Origin: Thermomicrobiales bacterium
Lineage (GTDB): Bacteria; Chloroflexota; Chloroflexia; Thermomicrobiales; CFX8
Length of the DNA stretch: 64,000 nt
Assembly (NCBI GenBank): GCA_037045155.1
Contig: JBAOIG010000002.1
Location: 496,001-560,000, forward strand
Direction of reading: 5' to 3'
Below are positions 23,672 through 32,923 of the stretch, piece by piece. Under the pieces are notes generated by a model. It ran no database searches and was not told where the DNA came from. It saw only the letters and a program-made list of their open reading frames with translations. Position 1 is the first letter of the stretch. Each line of letters begins with the position of its first letter. The position numbers and the translations under genes were made by a program.

Positions 23672-25876
23672 ATGAATGATCGATCTCCGAGGTCGTCGAG
23701 CTGGCTCGGTCGTTGGGCGGCGTTCGTCGTCCGGCGGCACTGGCTCGTCCTGGCGAGCAGCGCGCTCGTCCTCGTCGCCCTGGTCGGTGTCTACCGCGCC
23801 GGCCACGGCGACTTCGTCAACAGCTTCAACATTCCGGGAGCGGAGTCGCAGCGGGCAATCGACCTTCTCCAGGAGCGTTTCCCCGGCAAGTCGGGCGACA
23901 GCGCGACGATCGTCGTCCGCGCCGACGCAGGCCTGAACGACCCCGCTATCCGGGCGACAGTCGAGGGGCTGGCGCGTGACGCGGCTGCCGTCCCCGGTGT
24001 CGTTGGGGTAGTGTCTCCGTACGACACGAAGCCGCCGGCCATCTCGGCCGATGGGCGGATCGGCGCGATCGTCGTCCAGTTCGCCCAGCAGGCGGACAGG
24101 GTGCCATCGTCGAGCGTTGACGCGTTGATGGGGTTGCGCGATGGCGCCATCCAGCCGGGCGTGCAGGTTGAGCTGGGCGGCCAGGTTATTACCGTCTCCG
24201 AGAAGCAGCCGCCGGGTTCATCGGAAATGATCGGCGTCGCGGCAGCGATCGTCATCCTCCTGCTGGCGTTTGGCTCGCTTGTTGCGATGGGTCTGCCACT
24301 CATCACGGCATTCTCCGGTCTGATGGCAAGCGTGCTGATTATCGGCATTCTGGGGCTATGGCTCGATTTCAACACCGAGACGCGCGCGTTCACCGCGATG
24401 ATCGGTATCGGTGTCGGGATCGACTACGCGCTGTTTATCGTCACCCGTTATCGGGAGGGATTGCACCGCGGCGAGAGCGTCGAGACGGCGATTGTCACCG
24501 CGATCGACACCGCCGGCCGCGCGATCATCTTCGCCGGCTCGATCGTCGTGGTCGCCCTGCTGGGCCTGGCGACGATGGGCATCCCCTTCGTTGCGGCGCT
24601 CGGCATCGCCGCGGCGATTGTCGTGTCTCTGGCGGTCATCGTGGCGATCACGATCCTGCCGGCGTTGCTAGCGGCGCTGGGCCACAACATCGACCGCTGG
24701 AGCATCCCATGGTTCCATGCGAGCGGATCGACTGATGAGAAGGGGATTTGGTACGAGCTGGCCGAGTTCTCGCAGCGCCGGCCCTGGCTGGTGATCGTCA
24801 CCGGTCTGACGCTCCTTCTCGTGCTCGCGGTTCCGGCGTTGGATATGCACATCGGCTCGGCCGACGCAGGCAACGGGCCAACCGCGCTGACCAGCCGGCG
24901 GGCCTACGATCTGCTGACAGAGGGGTTCGGCCCCGGCTTCAACGGTCCGCTCGCGGTTGTCGTCGACACACGTGGCGCGACCGACCCGTCTGCCGTCGAC
25001 CAGTTGGTGACCGATTTGCGCGAGCAGCCGGGCGTCGCCCGTGTCGCTCCGCCGGTGTTCAATCCGGCTGGTGACACCGGCATCATCACCATCATCCCGA
25101 CGACGTCGCCACAGTCCTCCGAGACACAGGATCTCGTCCATCGGTTGCGGAAAGATGTCGTCCCGCCGGCCCTGGCGGGCAGTGGTGTCGAGGCGTCGAT
25201 CGGCGGCCCGACGGCGGCATTTATCGATATCGGCGACCGGATCTCCAGCCGCCTGCCGATCTTCTTCCTCGTCGTCATCGGCGTCAGCATGCTGCTGCTG
25301 GCGATCGTGTTCCGATCGCTACTGGTTCCCCTGCAGGCGGCGGTGATGAATGTGTTGTCGATCGCGGCAGCCTATGGCGTCCTGGTCGCGGTCTTCCAGT
25401 GGGGCTGGCTTTCCCATCTGTTCGGGATCGACCGGACCGGGCCGATCGAGTCGTTCCTGCCGATGATGCTCTTCGCCGTGCTGTTCGGCCTCTCGACCGA
25501 CTACGAGGTCTTCCTGATGAGCAGAATCCATGAAGCCTGGCTGGAGGGGCGAGGCAGCCGGGCGTCGGTCAGCCACGGCAGCGCAACGACATCGCGAGTG
25601 ATCAGCGCGGCGGCGGGCATCATGGTCGTCGTCTTCCTCTCGTTCACCCTCAGCGACTCGCGAATCGTTAAGGAATTCGGTCTTGGGCTGGCCGTGGCGG
25701 TCTTCGTCGATGCGACGATCATCCGGATGCTGCTGGTCCCAGCAATCACCGGGCTGCTTGGCCGGGCCAACTGGTACATGCCGGCCTGGATTGACCGACG
25801 TCTGCCACGTCTGTCGCTGGAGATGCCCCAGCCTGTGCCTTCTGAACAGACGGCAACTCCGGTCGAGACAGACTGA
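23672..25876 (+). CDS. MMPL/RND family transporter
   Basis: The product has 734 residues, with ATG 23672. It shows the two-fold RND plan: membrane segment 1, a large external loop, five membrane helices with GIGVGIDYALFIVTRYREG near residue 250, a second external loop, and helices with FGLSTDYEVFLMSRIHEAW near residue 610. The paired DY motifs carry the proton-relay Asp-Tyr of MMPL proteins. Relatives export lipids, pigments or drugs. A TetR regulator gene follows directly, which fits inducible export. Confidence 0.9.
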   Translation: MNDRSPRSSSWLGRWAAFVVRRHWLVLASSALVLVALVGVYRAGHGDFVNSFNIPGAESQRAIDLLQERFPGKSGDSATIVVRADAGLNDPAIRATVEGLARDAAAVPGVVGVVSPYDTKPPAISADGRIGAIVVQFAQQADRVPSSSVDALMGLRDGAIQPGVQVELGGQVITVSEKQPPGSSEMIGVAAAIVILLLAFGSLVAMGLPLITAFSGLMASVLIIGILGLWLDFNTETRAFTAMIGIGVGIDYALFIVTRYREGLHRGESVETAIVTAIDTAGRAIIFAGSIVVVALLGLATMGIPFVAALGIAAAIVVSLAVIVAITILPALLAALGHNIDRWSIPWFHASGSTDEKGIWYELAEFSQRRPWLVIVTGLTLLLVLAVPALDMHIGSADAGNGPTALTSRRAYDLLTEGFGPGFNGPLAVVVDTRGATDPSAVDQLVTDLREQPGVARVAPPVFNPAGDTGIITIIPTTSPQSSETQDLVHRLRKDVVPPALAGSGVEASIGGPTAAFIDIGDRISSRLPIFFLVVIGVSMLLLAIVFRSLLVPLQAAVMNVLSIAAAYGVLVAVFQWGWLSHLFGIDRTGPIESFLPMMLFAVLFGLSTDYEVFLMSRIHEAWLEGRGSRASVSHGSATTSRVISAAAGIMVVVFLSFTLSDSRIVKEFGLGLAVAVFVDATIIRMLLVPAITGLLGRANWYMPAWIDRRLPRLSLEMPQPVPSEQTATPVETD

Positions 25877-25877
25877 C

Positions 25878-26540
25878 GTGTTTCCACCTGCGCGGTATCC
25901 TGCCTGGCAGGAGTGGAGGGAGGAGTCTCTGGCGGCGCGAACAACCGGCGCTCGGCAGGCACAGGCCGCGCGCCGACGCGAGCAACTGCTGGATGTCGCC
26001 TTCACACTCTTCGCTGAGCGAGGCTATCGCGCCACGTCGGTGCGTGACATCACGCGGGCTGCGGGTGTTACCGAAGCGGTCCTCTACCACTATTTCGGCA
26101 ACAAGGCTGATCTGCTGGCTGCCGTGCTGGAGGTGTACGCGCCGTTCGCTGGGTATCGGCGCATTCTCGACGCGGCCGACTCGACGCCGGTCGAGGCGGT
26201 CCTCCTGCAACTGGGCGGCGAGTTCTTGCGACTGCTGCGCGAGCGACGCGTGTTTGTCCTCACGCTTCTGAGCGAGGCGGCGTCCGACCCGGAGATCAGC
26301 GTCATGCTCGGTCGCCTGCTCGATGACGTGGTCGGCGCGGTTGGCTCATTCATCGACACCCGTCACACCCGTGATGAGGCCGGCAAGGACATCGATGGAC
26401 GAGCCGTCGGAAAAGCGCTGCAGGGCGGATTGCTGATCCACTTTCTCAGCCACCAGCCAGGCCAGGATCCCGAGGTAGACGCGATTGTCGTCGATCGGAT
26501 CGTCACCGCGCTTCTGCCGGGCATCACCCCGCGTCGATAG
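25878..26540 (+). CDS. TetR family transcriptional regulator
   Basis: The product has 220 residues from GTG 25878, one base after the MMPL stop. No site precedes that GTG, while a strong GGAGGGAGGAG (25915-25925) sits just before an in-frame CTG at 25929 (SLAARTTG), so the true start may be the CTG or lie between. The N-terminal helix-turn-helix is RREQLLDVAFTLFAERGYR followed by ITRAAGVTEAVLYHYFGNK. The C-terminal ligand domain is not assignable. It probably represses the transporter gene before it in response to a transported compound. Confidence 0.85.
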   Translation: MFPPARYPAWQEWREESLAARTTGARQAQAARRREQLLDVAFTLFAERGYRATSVRDITRAAGVTEAVLYHYFGNKADLLAAVLEVYAPFAGYRRILDAADSTPVEAVLLQLGGEFLRLLRERRVFVLTLLSEAASDPEISVMLGRLLDDVVGAVGSFIDTRHTRDEAGKDIDGRAVGKALQGGLLIHFLSHQPGQDPEVDAIVVDRIVTALLPGITPRR

Positions 26541-27015
26541 AACGGCCCGGCAGCGGGGGATGGCCGGCAGCCCATCGGCGACCCCGAATCGTAGCCTCCG
26601 TGACGTGTCCTCCCGGCGCGAGATTCCACAGACCCAATATGTCTTGACACGATGGCTACATGTGGCCTACCGTACCTGCACGCATTCACCGAAGATGCGT
26701 GCGCGTAGCGATGTCGCTGCCGACGCACGGACCCCCGATCGCTTCCTGGCACCTGCTGACATTGTGGTCTCGTACTTGCGATCGACCCCGTAATGTCGTC
26801 CACGATGAAGTGACCGATCCAGAGCAGACGCCTGCTGATGCGCATACGCTACGGTCAGGCTGCGTTACCCGTGGTTGTCGTGGCGACGCCGAAACGGCGC
26901 GCATGGGGACTGCTGAAGGAGGTGATATTGGCGTCGCGCTGCTGTTTCCCCGATTGCGACGCTTGATGACACGCAAGTGGGTCATTGATGCTGTGAAGTG
27001 ACGGAGGGCAACCAT
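26541..27015. other. 475-bp leader region of the polyamine-type ABC operon
   Basis: The region has a possible promoter, TTGACA (26644-26649) with TACCGT 18 bp later, and near its end a perfect anti-Shine-Dalgarno match followed by a tiny frame (26928-26966). Several frames of 100 residues cross the region, but none has both a start site and normal codon use. Nothing else was recognised. Confidence 0.45.
26928..26966 (+). CDS. candidate 12-residue leader peptide, Cys-rich
   Basis: AAGGAGGTGAT (26916-26926) is an 11-base perfect complement to the 16S rRNA 3' end. From its GGAGG, 5 nt lead to a TTG that opens the frame MASRCCFPDCDA and then a stop. Three of 12 residues are Cys, two of them adjacent. 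The frame lies 49 bp before the binding-protein gene. Upstream frames with Cys runs act as cysteine-responsive attenuators in some bacteria; here that role is a hypothesis. Confidence 0.35.
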   Translation: MASRCCFPDCDA

Positions 27016-28275
27016 ATGGATCCGCTCGAACGACACATTCAGTTCCTGCTATCGCTACGGGGCCGCTCGCCCCAGGCGGACGCGTACTCGCGACGGGAAC
27101 TGTTCCGGCTTAGCGCTCGCTACGCAATCGGCGGTAGTGCACTGGCGATGATTCTGGCAGCGTGTGGCAACTCGCAGACGACGCCGACCGCGACGAGCGG
27201 CAGCGCCGGGTCGGGGACCTCGTCACCGGGTGCAAGCTCGCCAGCAGCCGAGATCGAGTTGCCGATGATGAAACCCGAAGACGTGCCAGAGAAGCTCAAG
27301 GGAAGCGGCGAGGTCGTCGCGATCTCGTTCGGCGGTGCATATCAGGCAGCCCAGCGTAAGGCGTACTTCGAGCCGTTCACGGAGCTGTGCGGCATCACCG
27401 TCAAGGAAGCCGAAGGCCCGGACCTCGCCAAGATCAAGGCGATGGTTGACACCGGCAACGTTCAGTGGGATCTGCCCGAGGTCGGCCTTGACGGGATCAT
27501 CGCGCTCGAGCGACAGGGCGATTACTGGGAGCCAATCAACTACGATCTCGTCGATGTCGATAACATCGACGAGGCATTCCGCCACAAGAACGCCATCGCG
27601 ATGAACCCATACGGGCTGATCTATGCCTATCGCGCCGACGCATTCAGTGGCACGCCGAACGGATGGGCCGACTTCTGGGATGCTGAGAAGTTCCCCGGCC
27701 CCCGCGCGATGGAAGGTGGCTCCGGCGGCCTGTTGCCATTCCTCGAGGCGGCTGTCATGGCGGATGGCGTGGCCAAAGACAAGATCTATCCGATGGATAT
27801 CGATCAGGCCTACGCGTCACTGGAGAAGATCAAGCCGCACGTCGTCAAATGGTGGGATGCCGGCGCGCAGCCAGTTCAGATGCTGGCCGACAAGGAGGCT
27901 GTCCTTGCTCAGGCCTGGAGTGGCCGGATCCTGACGCTGCAGAAGCAGAATCCGAACCTGCCGGTCGAGATCGCCTGGAATCAGGGGGAACTCGCCTTCG
28001 ATGTCTGGGGCATTCCGAAGGGCGCGCCGAACCGGGAAAACGCCCAGAAGTTGGCAGCCTTCTCGACTCTCCCGATCTCACAGGCACGGCTCTCGATGCT
28101 CTACCCGAACGGCTTCGTCAATAACAAGTCGATCGATTACATCCCGAAAGAAATCGCCAGCACGTTGGCAACCGCGCCAGAACACAAGGAGCAGCTGTTC
28201 TTCCTGGACGACAACTGGTGGGCCGACAACCGCGAAGAGGTGCTCAAGCGCTGGAACACCTTCATCCTCGGCTAG
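27016..28275 (+). CDS. ABC transporter substrate-binding lipoprotein (spermidine/putrescine PotD type)
   Basis: The product has 419 residues, with ATG 27016 behind GGAGGG. The N-terminus carries SRRELFRL, a twin-arginine-like motif, and a lipobox MILAAC, so it is probably a lipid-anchored Tat substrate. The body has the type II binding-protein pattern of PotD: EVVAISFGGAYQAAQRKAYFEPF, WDLPEVGLDG and MNPYGLIYAYRADAF. It captures a small cationic or related solute. It is the first gene of a four-gene importer. The ligand cannot be fixed from sequence. Confidence 0.88.
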   Translation: MDPLERHIQFLLSLRGRSPQADAYSRRELFRLSARYAIGGSALAMILAACGNSQTTPTATSGSAGSGTSSPGASSPAAEIELPMMKPEDVPEKLKGSGEVVAISFGGAYQAAQRKAYFEPFTELCGITVKEAEGPDLAKIKAMVDTGNVQWDLPEVGLDGIIALERQGDYWEPINYDLVDVDNIDEAFRHKNAIAMNPYGLIYAYRADAFSGTPNGWADFWDAEKFPGPRAMEGGSGGLLPFLEAAVMADGVAKDKIYPMDIDQAYASLEKIKPHVVKWWDAGAQPVQMLADKEAVLAQAWSGRILTLQKQNPNLPVEIAWNQGELAFDVWGIPKGAPNRENAQKLAAFSTLPISQARLSMLYPNGFVNNKSIDYIPKEIASTLATAPEHKEQLFFLDDNWWADNREEVLKRWNTFILG

Positions 28276-28300
28276 CAGCGGACGGCGACGGGAGACGAGC

Positions 28301-29443
28301 ATGGCAACGGAGGCAGCCACGCAGCCTGCGGGTGCGGCAACGCAGTCCGCCGGTCCAAGCGGGGCAACTGTGCGGATCCATCACCTCGACAAGCGTTTCG
28401 ACGCTGTTGCGGCCGTGCAGGATGTCTCGTTCGACATCGAAGCCGGCGAGTTCATCACCATGCTCGGGCCGAGTGGGTCCGGCAAGACCACCACGTTGAT
28501 GATGATCGCAGGGTTCGAGATCCCGACATCCGGCGAGATCTACATCGACTCGTCCCCCGTCGCGACCGTCCCGCCATTTCGACGCAATATCGGGATGGTC
28601 TTTCAGAATTACGCGCTGTTCCCGCATATGACCGTGGCGGAGAACATCGCGTTCCCGCTGAAAATGCGCAAGGTCGATAAGGCGACCATCCAGCGGCGAG
28701 TGCATGAGGTGCTGGAGATCGTCAAGCTACCCGGCTATGACCGGCGCTACCCACGCCAGCTTTCCGGTGGTCAGCAGCAGCGGATCGCCCTGGCGCGCGC
28801 GATCGTCTTCAACCCTCGCGTGCTGCTGATGGACGAGCCGCTTGGCGCGCTGGACAAAAAGCTGCGCGAGGAGCTCCAGCTGGAGATCCGTCGCCTCCAC
28901 CAGGATCTGGGCATCACGTTCATCTATGTGACCCACGATCAGGAAGAGGCGCTGATCATGTCCGACCGCATCGTGGTGATGAATAACGGGCGTGTCGAAC
29001 AGATCGGCGATCCGATTGACCTCTACGATCGCCCCCGCAACCGATTCGTAGCGTCGTTCATCGGCGAATCGAACTTCTTCGACGGCGTCGTTGTTGAAAG
29101 CGCCAACGGCGTTCAGACGATTCGTGTGGACGGGGCGACGCTCAAAGCGATCTCTCTGGATGGCCTACAGGCCGGCGATCCGGCGGTCGTCGCGATCCGG
29201 CCAGAGAAGCTCGCATTTCCCGGACAACCGAGTGCCGATGACGCAGCAGAGAACGTCCTCGATGTCACCGTTGTCGAGGCGACGTTCGTTGGCGACATGC
29301 GGCGCTACATTCTCGCGACCGACGCCGGCACGCAGATGGTTTTGCGCCAGCAGCAGCGGTTTGGTGTGCCGGCCCATGACCCCGGCGAGCGCGTCCGGAT
29401 TGTTTGCCATGTCGAGGACACGCGCGTCGTCGCAGCCCAATAG
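28301..29443 (+). CDS. ABC transporter ATP-binding protein (PotA type)
   Basis: The product has 380 residues. ATG 28301 follows GGAGACGAGC; a much longer frame from 28001 overlaps the previous gene and is not real. It has Walker A GPSGSGKTT, Q-loop FQNYALFPHMT, signature LSGGQQQR, Walker B LLMDEP and H-loop TH. The C-terminal part (from about 280) is a TOBE/OB domain typical of the spermidine, iron and sugar class. A 25-residue AATQ/AG-rich N-terminal extension precedes the domain. It energises the PotB/C-like pair downstream. Confidence 0.92.
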   Translation: MATEAATQPAGAATQSAGPSGATVRIHHLDKRFDAVAAVQDVSFDIEAGEFITMLGPSGSGKTTTLMMIAGFEIPTSGEIYIDSSPVATVPPFRRNIGMVFQNYALFPHMTVAENIAFPLKMRKVDKATIQRRVHEVLEIVKLPGYDRRYPRQLSGGQQQRIALARAIVFNPRVLLMDEPLGALDKKLREELQLEIRRLHQDLGITFIYVTHDQEEALIMSDRIVVMNNGRVEQIGDPIDLYDRPRNRFVASFIGESNFFDGVVVESANGVQTIRVDGATLKAISLDGLQAGDPAVVAIRPEKLAFPGQPSADDAAENVLDVTVVEATFVGDMRRYILATDAGTQMVLRQQQRFGVPAHDPGERVRIVCHVEDTRVVAAQ

Positions 29444-29465
29444 GCGCGGACGAACGGAGGATCTC

Positions 29466-30389
29466 GTGGCGCAGCCATCAGCGACGATGACCGCCCCGGG
29501 CGACACGCAACCATCACGAATTGCCAACGCGCGAGCGCTGGCCCGTCAGCGCCGTGGCGTGCAACTGCGCTACCTCGCGCTGGTGCTGCCGATTGTGCTG
29601 TACCTCGCGTTCTTCTACGGGTACCCGGTGTTGGCAATGCTCTTTCGCAGTGTCAGCCAGCCAACCTGGACGCTCGACAACTTTGCGCAGATCTTCCAGG
29701 AGTCGATCTATGTTCGGGTGATCTGGATCACCGTCCAGATCTCGCTCGTCGTGACGATCGTGACACTGTTCCTGGCCTACCCGCTAGCGTATCTGCTGGC
29801 GTCGATCAGCAGCTCGCGGGCGAACCTGCTGATGATCCTCGTCCTGGTGCCATTCTGGTCGAGCATCCTCGTTCGGACGTATGCGTGGATGGTATTGCTC
29901 GGCCGATTCGGGATTATCAACAACTTCTTGATCTGGATCGGGGCGATCGACGAGCCGCTGCGTCTGTTGAACACTCGCCTTGCGGTCTACATCGCGATGG
30001 TCCAGATCCTGATGCCCTTCATGGTGCTGCCGCTCTACAGTGTCATGCGCGGCATCGACCGCAACCTGATGCGGGCGGCCGAGGGGCTCGGAGCGCGACC
30101 TGACCAGGTGTTCCGGCGGATCTTCTTCCCGCTCTCGCTGCCCGGGATCGCGGCTGGCTGCTTGCTGGTGTTCATCCTCTCGCTTGGCTTTTTCATCACG
30201 CCGGCGTTGGTCGGCGGGCCGCGCGACGTGATGATCTCCGTGCTGATCGAGCAGCAAGTCAACACGCTGCTTAACTGGCCGTTCGCATCGGCGCTCGCCG
30301 CGGTGCTGCTGATCGGCGCGTTAGGGATCTTCACGCTGTTCAACCGTATCCTCGGGGTCGAGAATATCTTCGGAGGGACCTCCTCATGA
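29466..30389 (+). CDS. ABC transporter permease (PotB type)
   Basis: The product has 307 residues. GTG 29466 lies 5 nt after CGGAGG; the longer frame from 29091 lies in the ATPase gene. Six membrane segments are seen, beginning LRYLALVLPIVLYLAFFYGYPV. The EAA loop reads EGLGARPDQVFRRIFFPLSLPGI, where the permease contacts the ATPase. It forms a heterodimer with the next gene product, whose start overlaps its stop (ATGA). Confidence 0.9.
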   Translation: MAQPSATMTAPGDTQPSRIANARALARQRRGVQLRYLALVLPIVLYLAFFYGYPVLAMLFRSVSQPTWTLDNFAQIFQESIYVRVIWITVQISLVVTIVTLFLAYPLAYLLASISSSRANLLMILVLVPFWSSILVRTYAWMVLLGRFGIINNFLIWIGAIDEPLRLLNTRLAVYIAMVQILMPFMVLPLYSVMRGIDRNLMRAAEGLGARPDQVFRRIFFPLSLPGIAAGCLLVFILSLGFFITPALVGGPRDVMISVLIEQQVNTLLNWPFASALAAVLLIGALGIFTLFNRILGVENIFGGTSS

Positions 30390-31270
30390 CGAGCGCCCCT
30401 GCCCGCCCCGCTGATATGGCAACCGGAGCCCGCCGCCGACGACGGTCGGTGTCCGTCCCGCGCCTGATTCTGTATGTTTTCTGCGCGATGGTGCTCGTCT
30501 ATCTCGTGTTCCCGGTCCTGGTGGTTATTCCGTTGTCGTTCTCCTCGGCGCAGTATCTGACCTTCCCGCCACCGGGATTCAGCCTGCAGTGGTATCGCAA
30601 TTTCTTCACACGCTCGGACTGGGTGAGCGCTGCCATTCTCAGCTTCTGGGTGGCGTCTGTTGTGATGATTCTGGCCACGATCCTCGGGACCCTTGCGTCA
30701 ATCGGGCTGGTGCGCGGCCGGTTTCCCGGCCGGGGTGTCGTCAACACATTCATCGTCTCGCCGCTGATTGTCCCGGCGATCATCGTCGCAATCGGGATCT
30801 ACTTCTTCTATGCGCAGCTCGGGCTGGTTGGACGCCCGATCGCGCTCATTACGGCGCACACGGCGCTGGCCGTGCCGTTCGTCGTCGTGAACGTCACGGC
30901 CACGCTGTACGGCTTCGATGAGCGGCTGGAGTACGCGGCGATGAACCTCGGTGCGAACCGACTGCGCACGTTCTGGCATGTGACGTTGCCGATCATCCGC
31001 CCGGGGGTGTTGGCCGGCGCGTTGTTCGCCTTCATCACGTCGTGGGATGAGCTGATCGTTGCGATCTTCATCTCGGGAACCGGCGCGGTGACGCTGCCAA
31101 GGAAGATGTGGGACAGTATCCGGTTCCAGATCGACCCGACGATTGCCGCCGTCTCAACGCTGTTGATCATCATCACTGGCTCGCTGTTCTTTAGCGCCGA
31201 GATGCTGAGGCGACGCTCTGAGCGCATGCGCACCAGCGTAGTGGCCGAGGAGGCGGTGGAAGTCGCCTGA
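30386..31270 (+). CDS. ABC transporter permease (PotC type)
   Basis: The product has 294 residues, with ATG 30386 overlapping the previous stop. Six membrane segments start with LILYVFCAMVLVYLVFPVLVVI. The EAA loop is NLGANRLRTFWHVTLPIIRPGV. An Arg-rich stretch (GARRRRRS) precedes the first helix, consistent with an inside N-terminus. It is the last gene of the importer operon and is followed by a hairpin before the convergent radical SAM gene. Confidence 0.9.
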   Translation: MTSAPARPADMATGARRRRRSVSVPRLILYVFCAMVLVYLVFPVLVVIPLSFSSAQYLTFPPPGFSLQWYRNFFTRSDWVSAAILSFWVASVVMILATILGTLASIGLVRGRFPGRGVVNTFIVSPLIVPAIIVAIGIYFFYAQLGLVGRPIALITAHTALAVPFVVVNVTATLYGFDERLEYAAMNLGANRLRTFWHVTLPIIRPGVLAGALFAFITSWDELIVAIFISGTGAVTLPRKMWDSIRFQIDPTIAAVSTLLIIITGSLFFSAEMLRRRSERMRTSVVAEEAVEVA

Positions 31271-31311
31271 CGCAATACAGGCGGGCACTCCTCTGGTGAT
31301 TCAGGAGGGGA

Positions 31312-31330
31312 GCGAGCCGAACTGGCTCGC
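31312..31330. terminator. hairpin between convergent operons
   Basis: GCGAGCC and GGCTCGC form a perfect 7-bp stem around GAACT. It lies between the importer operon stop (31270) and the stop of the radical SAM gene (31343), so it may serve both. No T tract follows. Confidence 0.45.
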
Positions 31331-31342
31331 GGTTGGCTCCGC

Positions 31343-32923
31343 TCAACAGAACCACGATTCGGTCAGCCTTGGAGGCTGTCCCGGCGGACGAGTGCGTTTG
31401 CGCTCGACCGTTGGAGGCGCGACGCCGGCCATTGCCCAGGCAGCGGCCTTGATTCGCTCGAACGTCTCCTCCGGCTCGCACGACGCGGATTCCGCGCCCT
31501 CAACGATGGCTGCGACCTCGCGTTGGAGCGCGTCTACCCGGGGATCGTGATTCTTCCACGTCCAGGTGAACGCGGCCGCATCGAGCGCGCCGACCCACTC
31601 CGCGGCCTCGGGCTGATCGAGCAGCGCCGAGCCGGGTGGCACCAGCAGGCGGATCGAGAAGTGAACGGGGTCGACGTTGCTGGCGAGATCGTGCTCTTCG
31701 AAGAAGGTCAGGAGCTCGAGGTAGTCGTCGAGCGTTGTCCACGGAGTGAATGGCAGCAGGGACGGCCGCATCGTGATTCCGGCATCGTCGAGGACTGCCA
31801 GCGCCGCGATGATATCCGCTTTGGTGTGGCCCTTGTCGATTCTCTCCAGCACCAGCGGGCTGATCGACTCGACCGCGGTCAGAACGAAGACGCAGCCGAG
31901 CTCCTTAAACTCGGTGAATCGATCACGATTCTCGAGAATGTGCTCGATGCGCGTCGTCATGTCGAAAGTCACGTGCGGGAACTCCGCATGCAATGCACGG
32001 CAGACGCGCAGCGCGTGGGTCGGGCCGTTGAGGAAGTCGGGATCGCCGAAGGTGATGTGGCCGGCCCCCTGGCGCACCTGGCTGCGGATGTCCTCCAGCA
32101 CGACGTCGCGGGGAATGGCAAAGAACCGCCCCCCGTAGATCGGCACGACCGGGCAGTGACGACAGGTATGGTGGCAGCCGCGAGTTGACTCAGTGTAGCC
32201 GGCCGGCACTGCCCGGCCATCGATCAGCAGGCGGGCGTACTTTTCCGGCGGTGGGAGCACGTCGCGGGCCGGCATTGCAAACGACGTCCGCTCGATCACC
32301 GGCGGGACGCGATGATCACGATCGCCGACTCCCGAAGGCAGCGTGTCATCGCCGCGCTCGATCGCGCGGACGAGATCGAGCAGCGGACGCTCCTGCTCGC
32401 CGCCGATGATGTAGTCGCCGTAGCCGTCGAGCAAGTAGTCGGCATTCATCCAGGCGTAGAGGCCGTAGAAGCAGATTGGCGCAGCCGGATTGATGGCGCG
32501 GACGCGCGCGGCCACCTGAACCCCGAGGCGAAGCGCAGTATGCATCGGCACCGAAATGGCGACGAAACAGGCGCGGGCGATCTCCGCGTCGTCGAGCGGC
32601 TCGACCGATGTGTCGCGGGCCAGCGGGTCATAGCCGGCTTCGCGAAGGGTCGCCAGCGGGAACGCCAGGTTGAGTGGCTGATGGCCGAGCTCGTAGCACG
32701 AGATCAGCAAGATCGCTCCGCGTGTGCGGAAAGAGGTGTGCTCACGAGTTTCGATGATTGCCTGGGACATCCCGTCCTCGTCGTCGTTCGCCGTTGCCGA
32801 TTCCAGCGCCTCTGGCAAGAGTACGTCGGATGTGCTGGGAACGCCAGTGGACGAGGTTGCCGCCGGGCCAGATCCGGACAGGCTACGTGTGGCGGTCGAT
32901 GGCGAGAGGCTGATCGGTTTCAT
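31343..32923 (-). CDS. radical SAM protein with B12-binding-like N-terminal domain
   Basis: The product has 526 residues. ATG 32923 follows GGAG and overlaps the stop of the endonuclease V gene (ATGA); an internal ATG at 32770 starts nearer the folded part. Residues 1-55 are low complexity. Residues about 68-190 look like a cobalamin-binding Rossmann domain, without a clear DxHxxG motif. The radical SAM cluster motif is C250-x3-C254-x2-C257 in RGCHHTCRHCP, followed by HITFGDPDFLNG. A C-terminal SCEPEE segment recalls CUAEP-tail radical SAM proteins, but the match is loose. The substrate is unknown. Translation coupled to endonuclease V suggests a joint role. Confidence 0.85.
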   Translation of the reverse strand: MKPISLSPSTATRSLSGSGPAATSSTGVPSTSDVLLPEALESATANDDEDGMSQAIIETREHTSFRTRGAILLISCYELGHQPLNLAFPLATLREAGYDPLARDTSVEPLDDAEIARACFVAISVPMHTALRLGVQVAARVRAINPAAPICFYGLYAWMNADYLLDGYGDYIIGGEQERPLLDLVRAIERGDDTLPSGVGDRDHRVPPVIERTSFAMPARDVLPPPEKYARLLIDGRAVPAGYTESTRGCHHTCRHCPVVPIYGGRFFAIPRDVVLEDIRSQVRQGAGHITFGDPDFLNGPTHALRVCRALHAEFPHVTFDMTTRIEHILENRDRFTEFKELGCVFVLTAVESISPLVLERIDKGHTKADIIAALAVLDDAGITMRPSLLPFTPWTTLDDYLELLTFFEEHDLASNVDPVHFSIRLLVPPGSALLDQPEAAEWVGALDAAAFTWTWKNHDPRVDALQREVAAIVEGAESASCEPEETFERIKAAAWAMAGVAPPTVERKRTRPPGQPPRLTESWFC

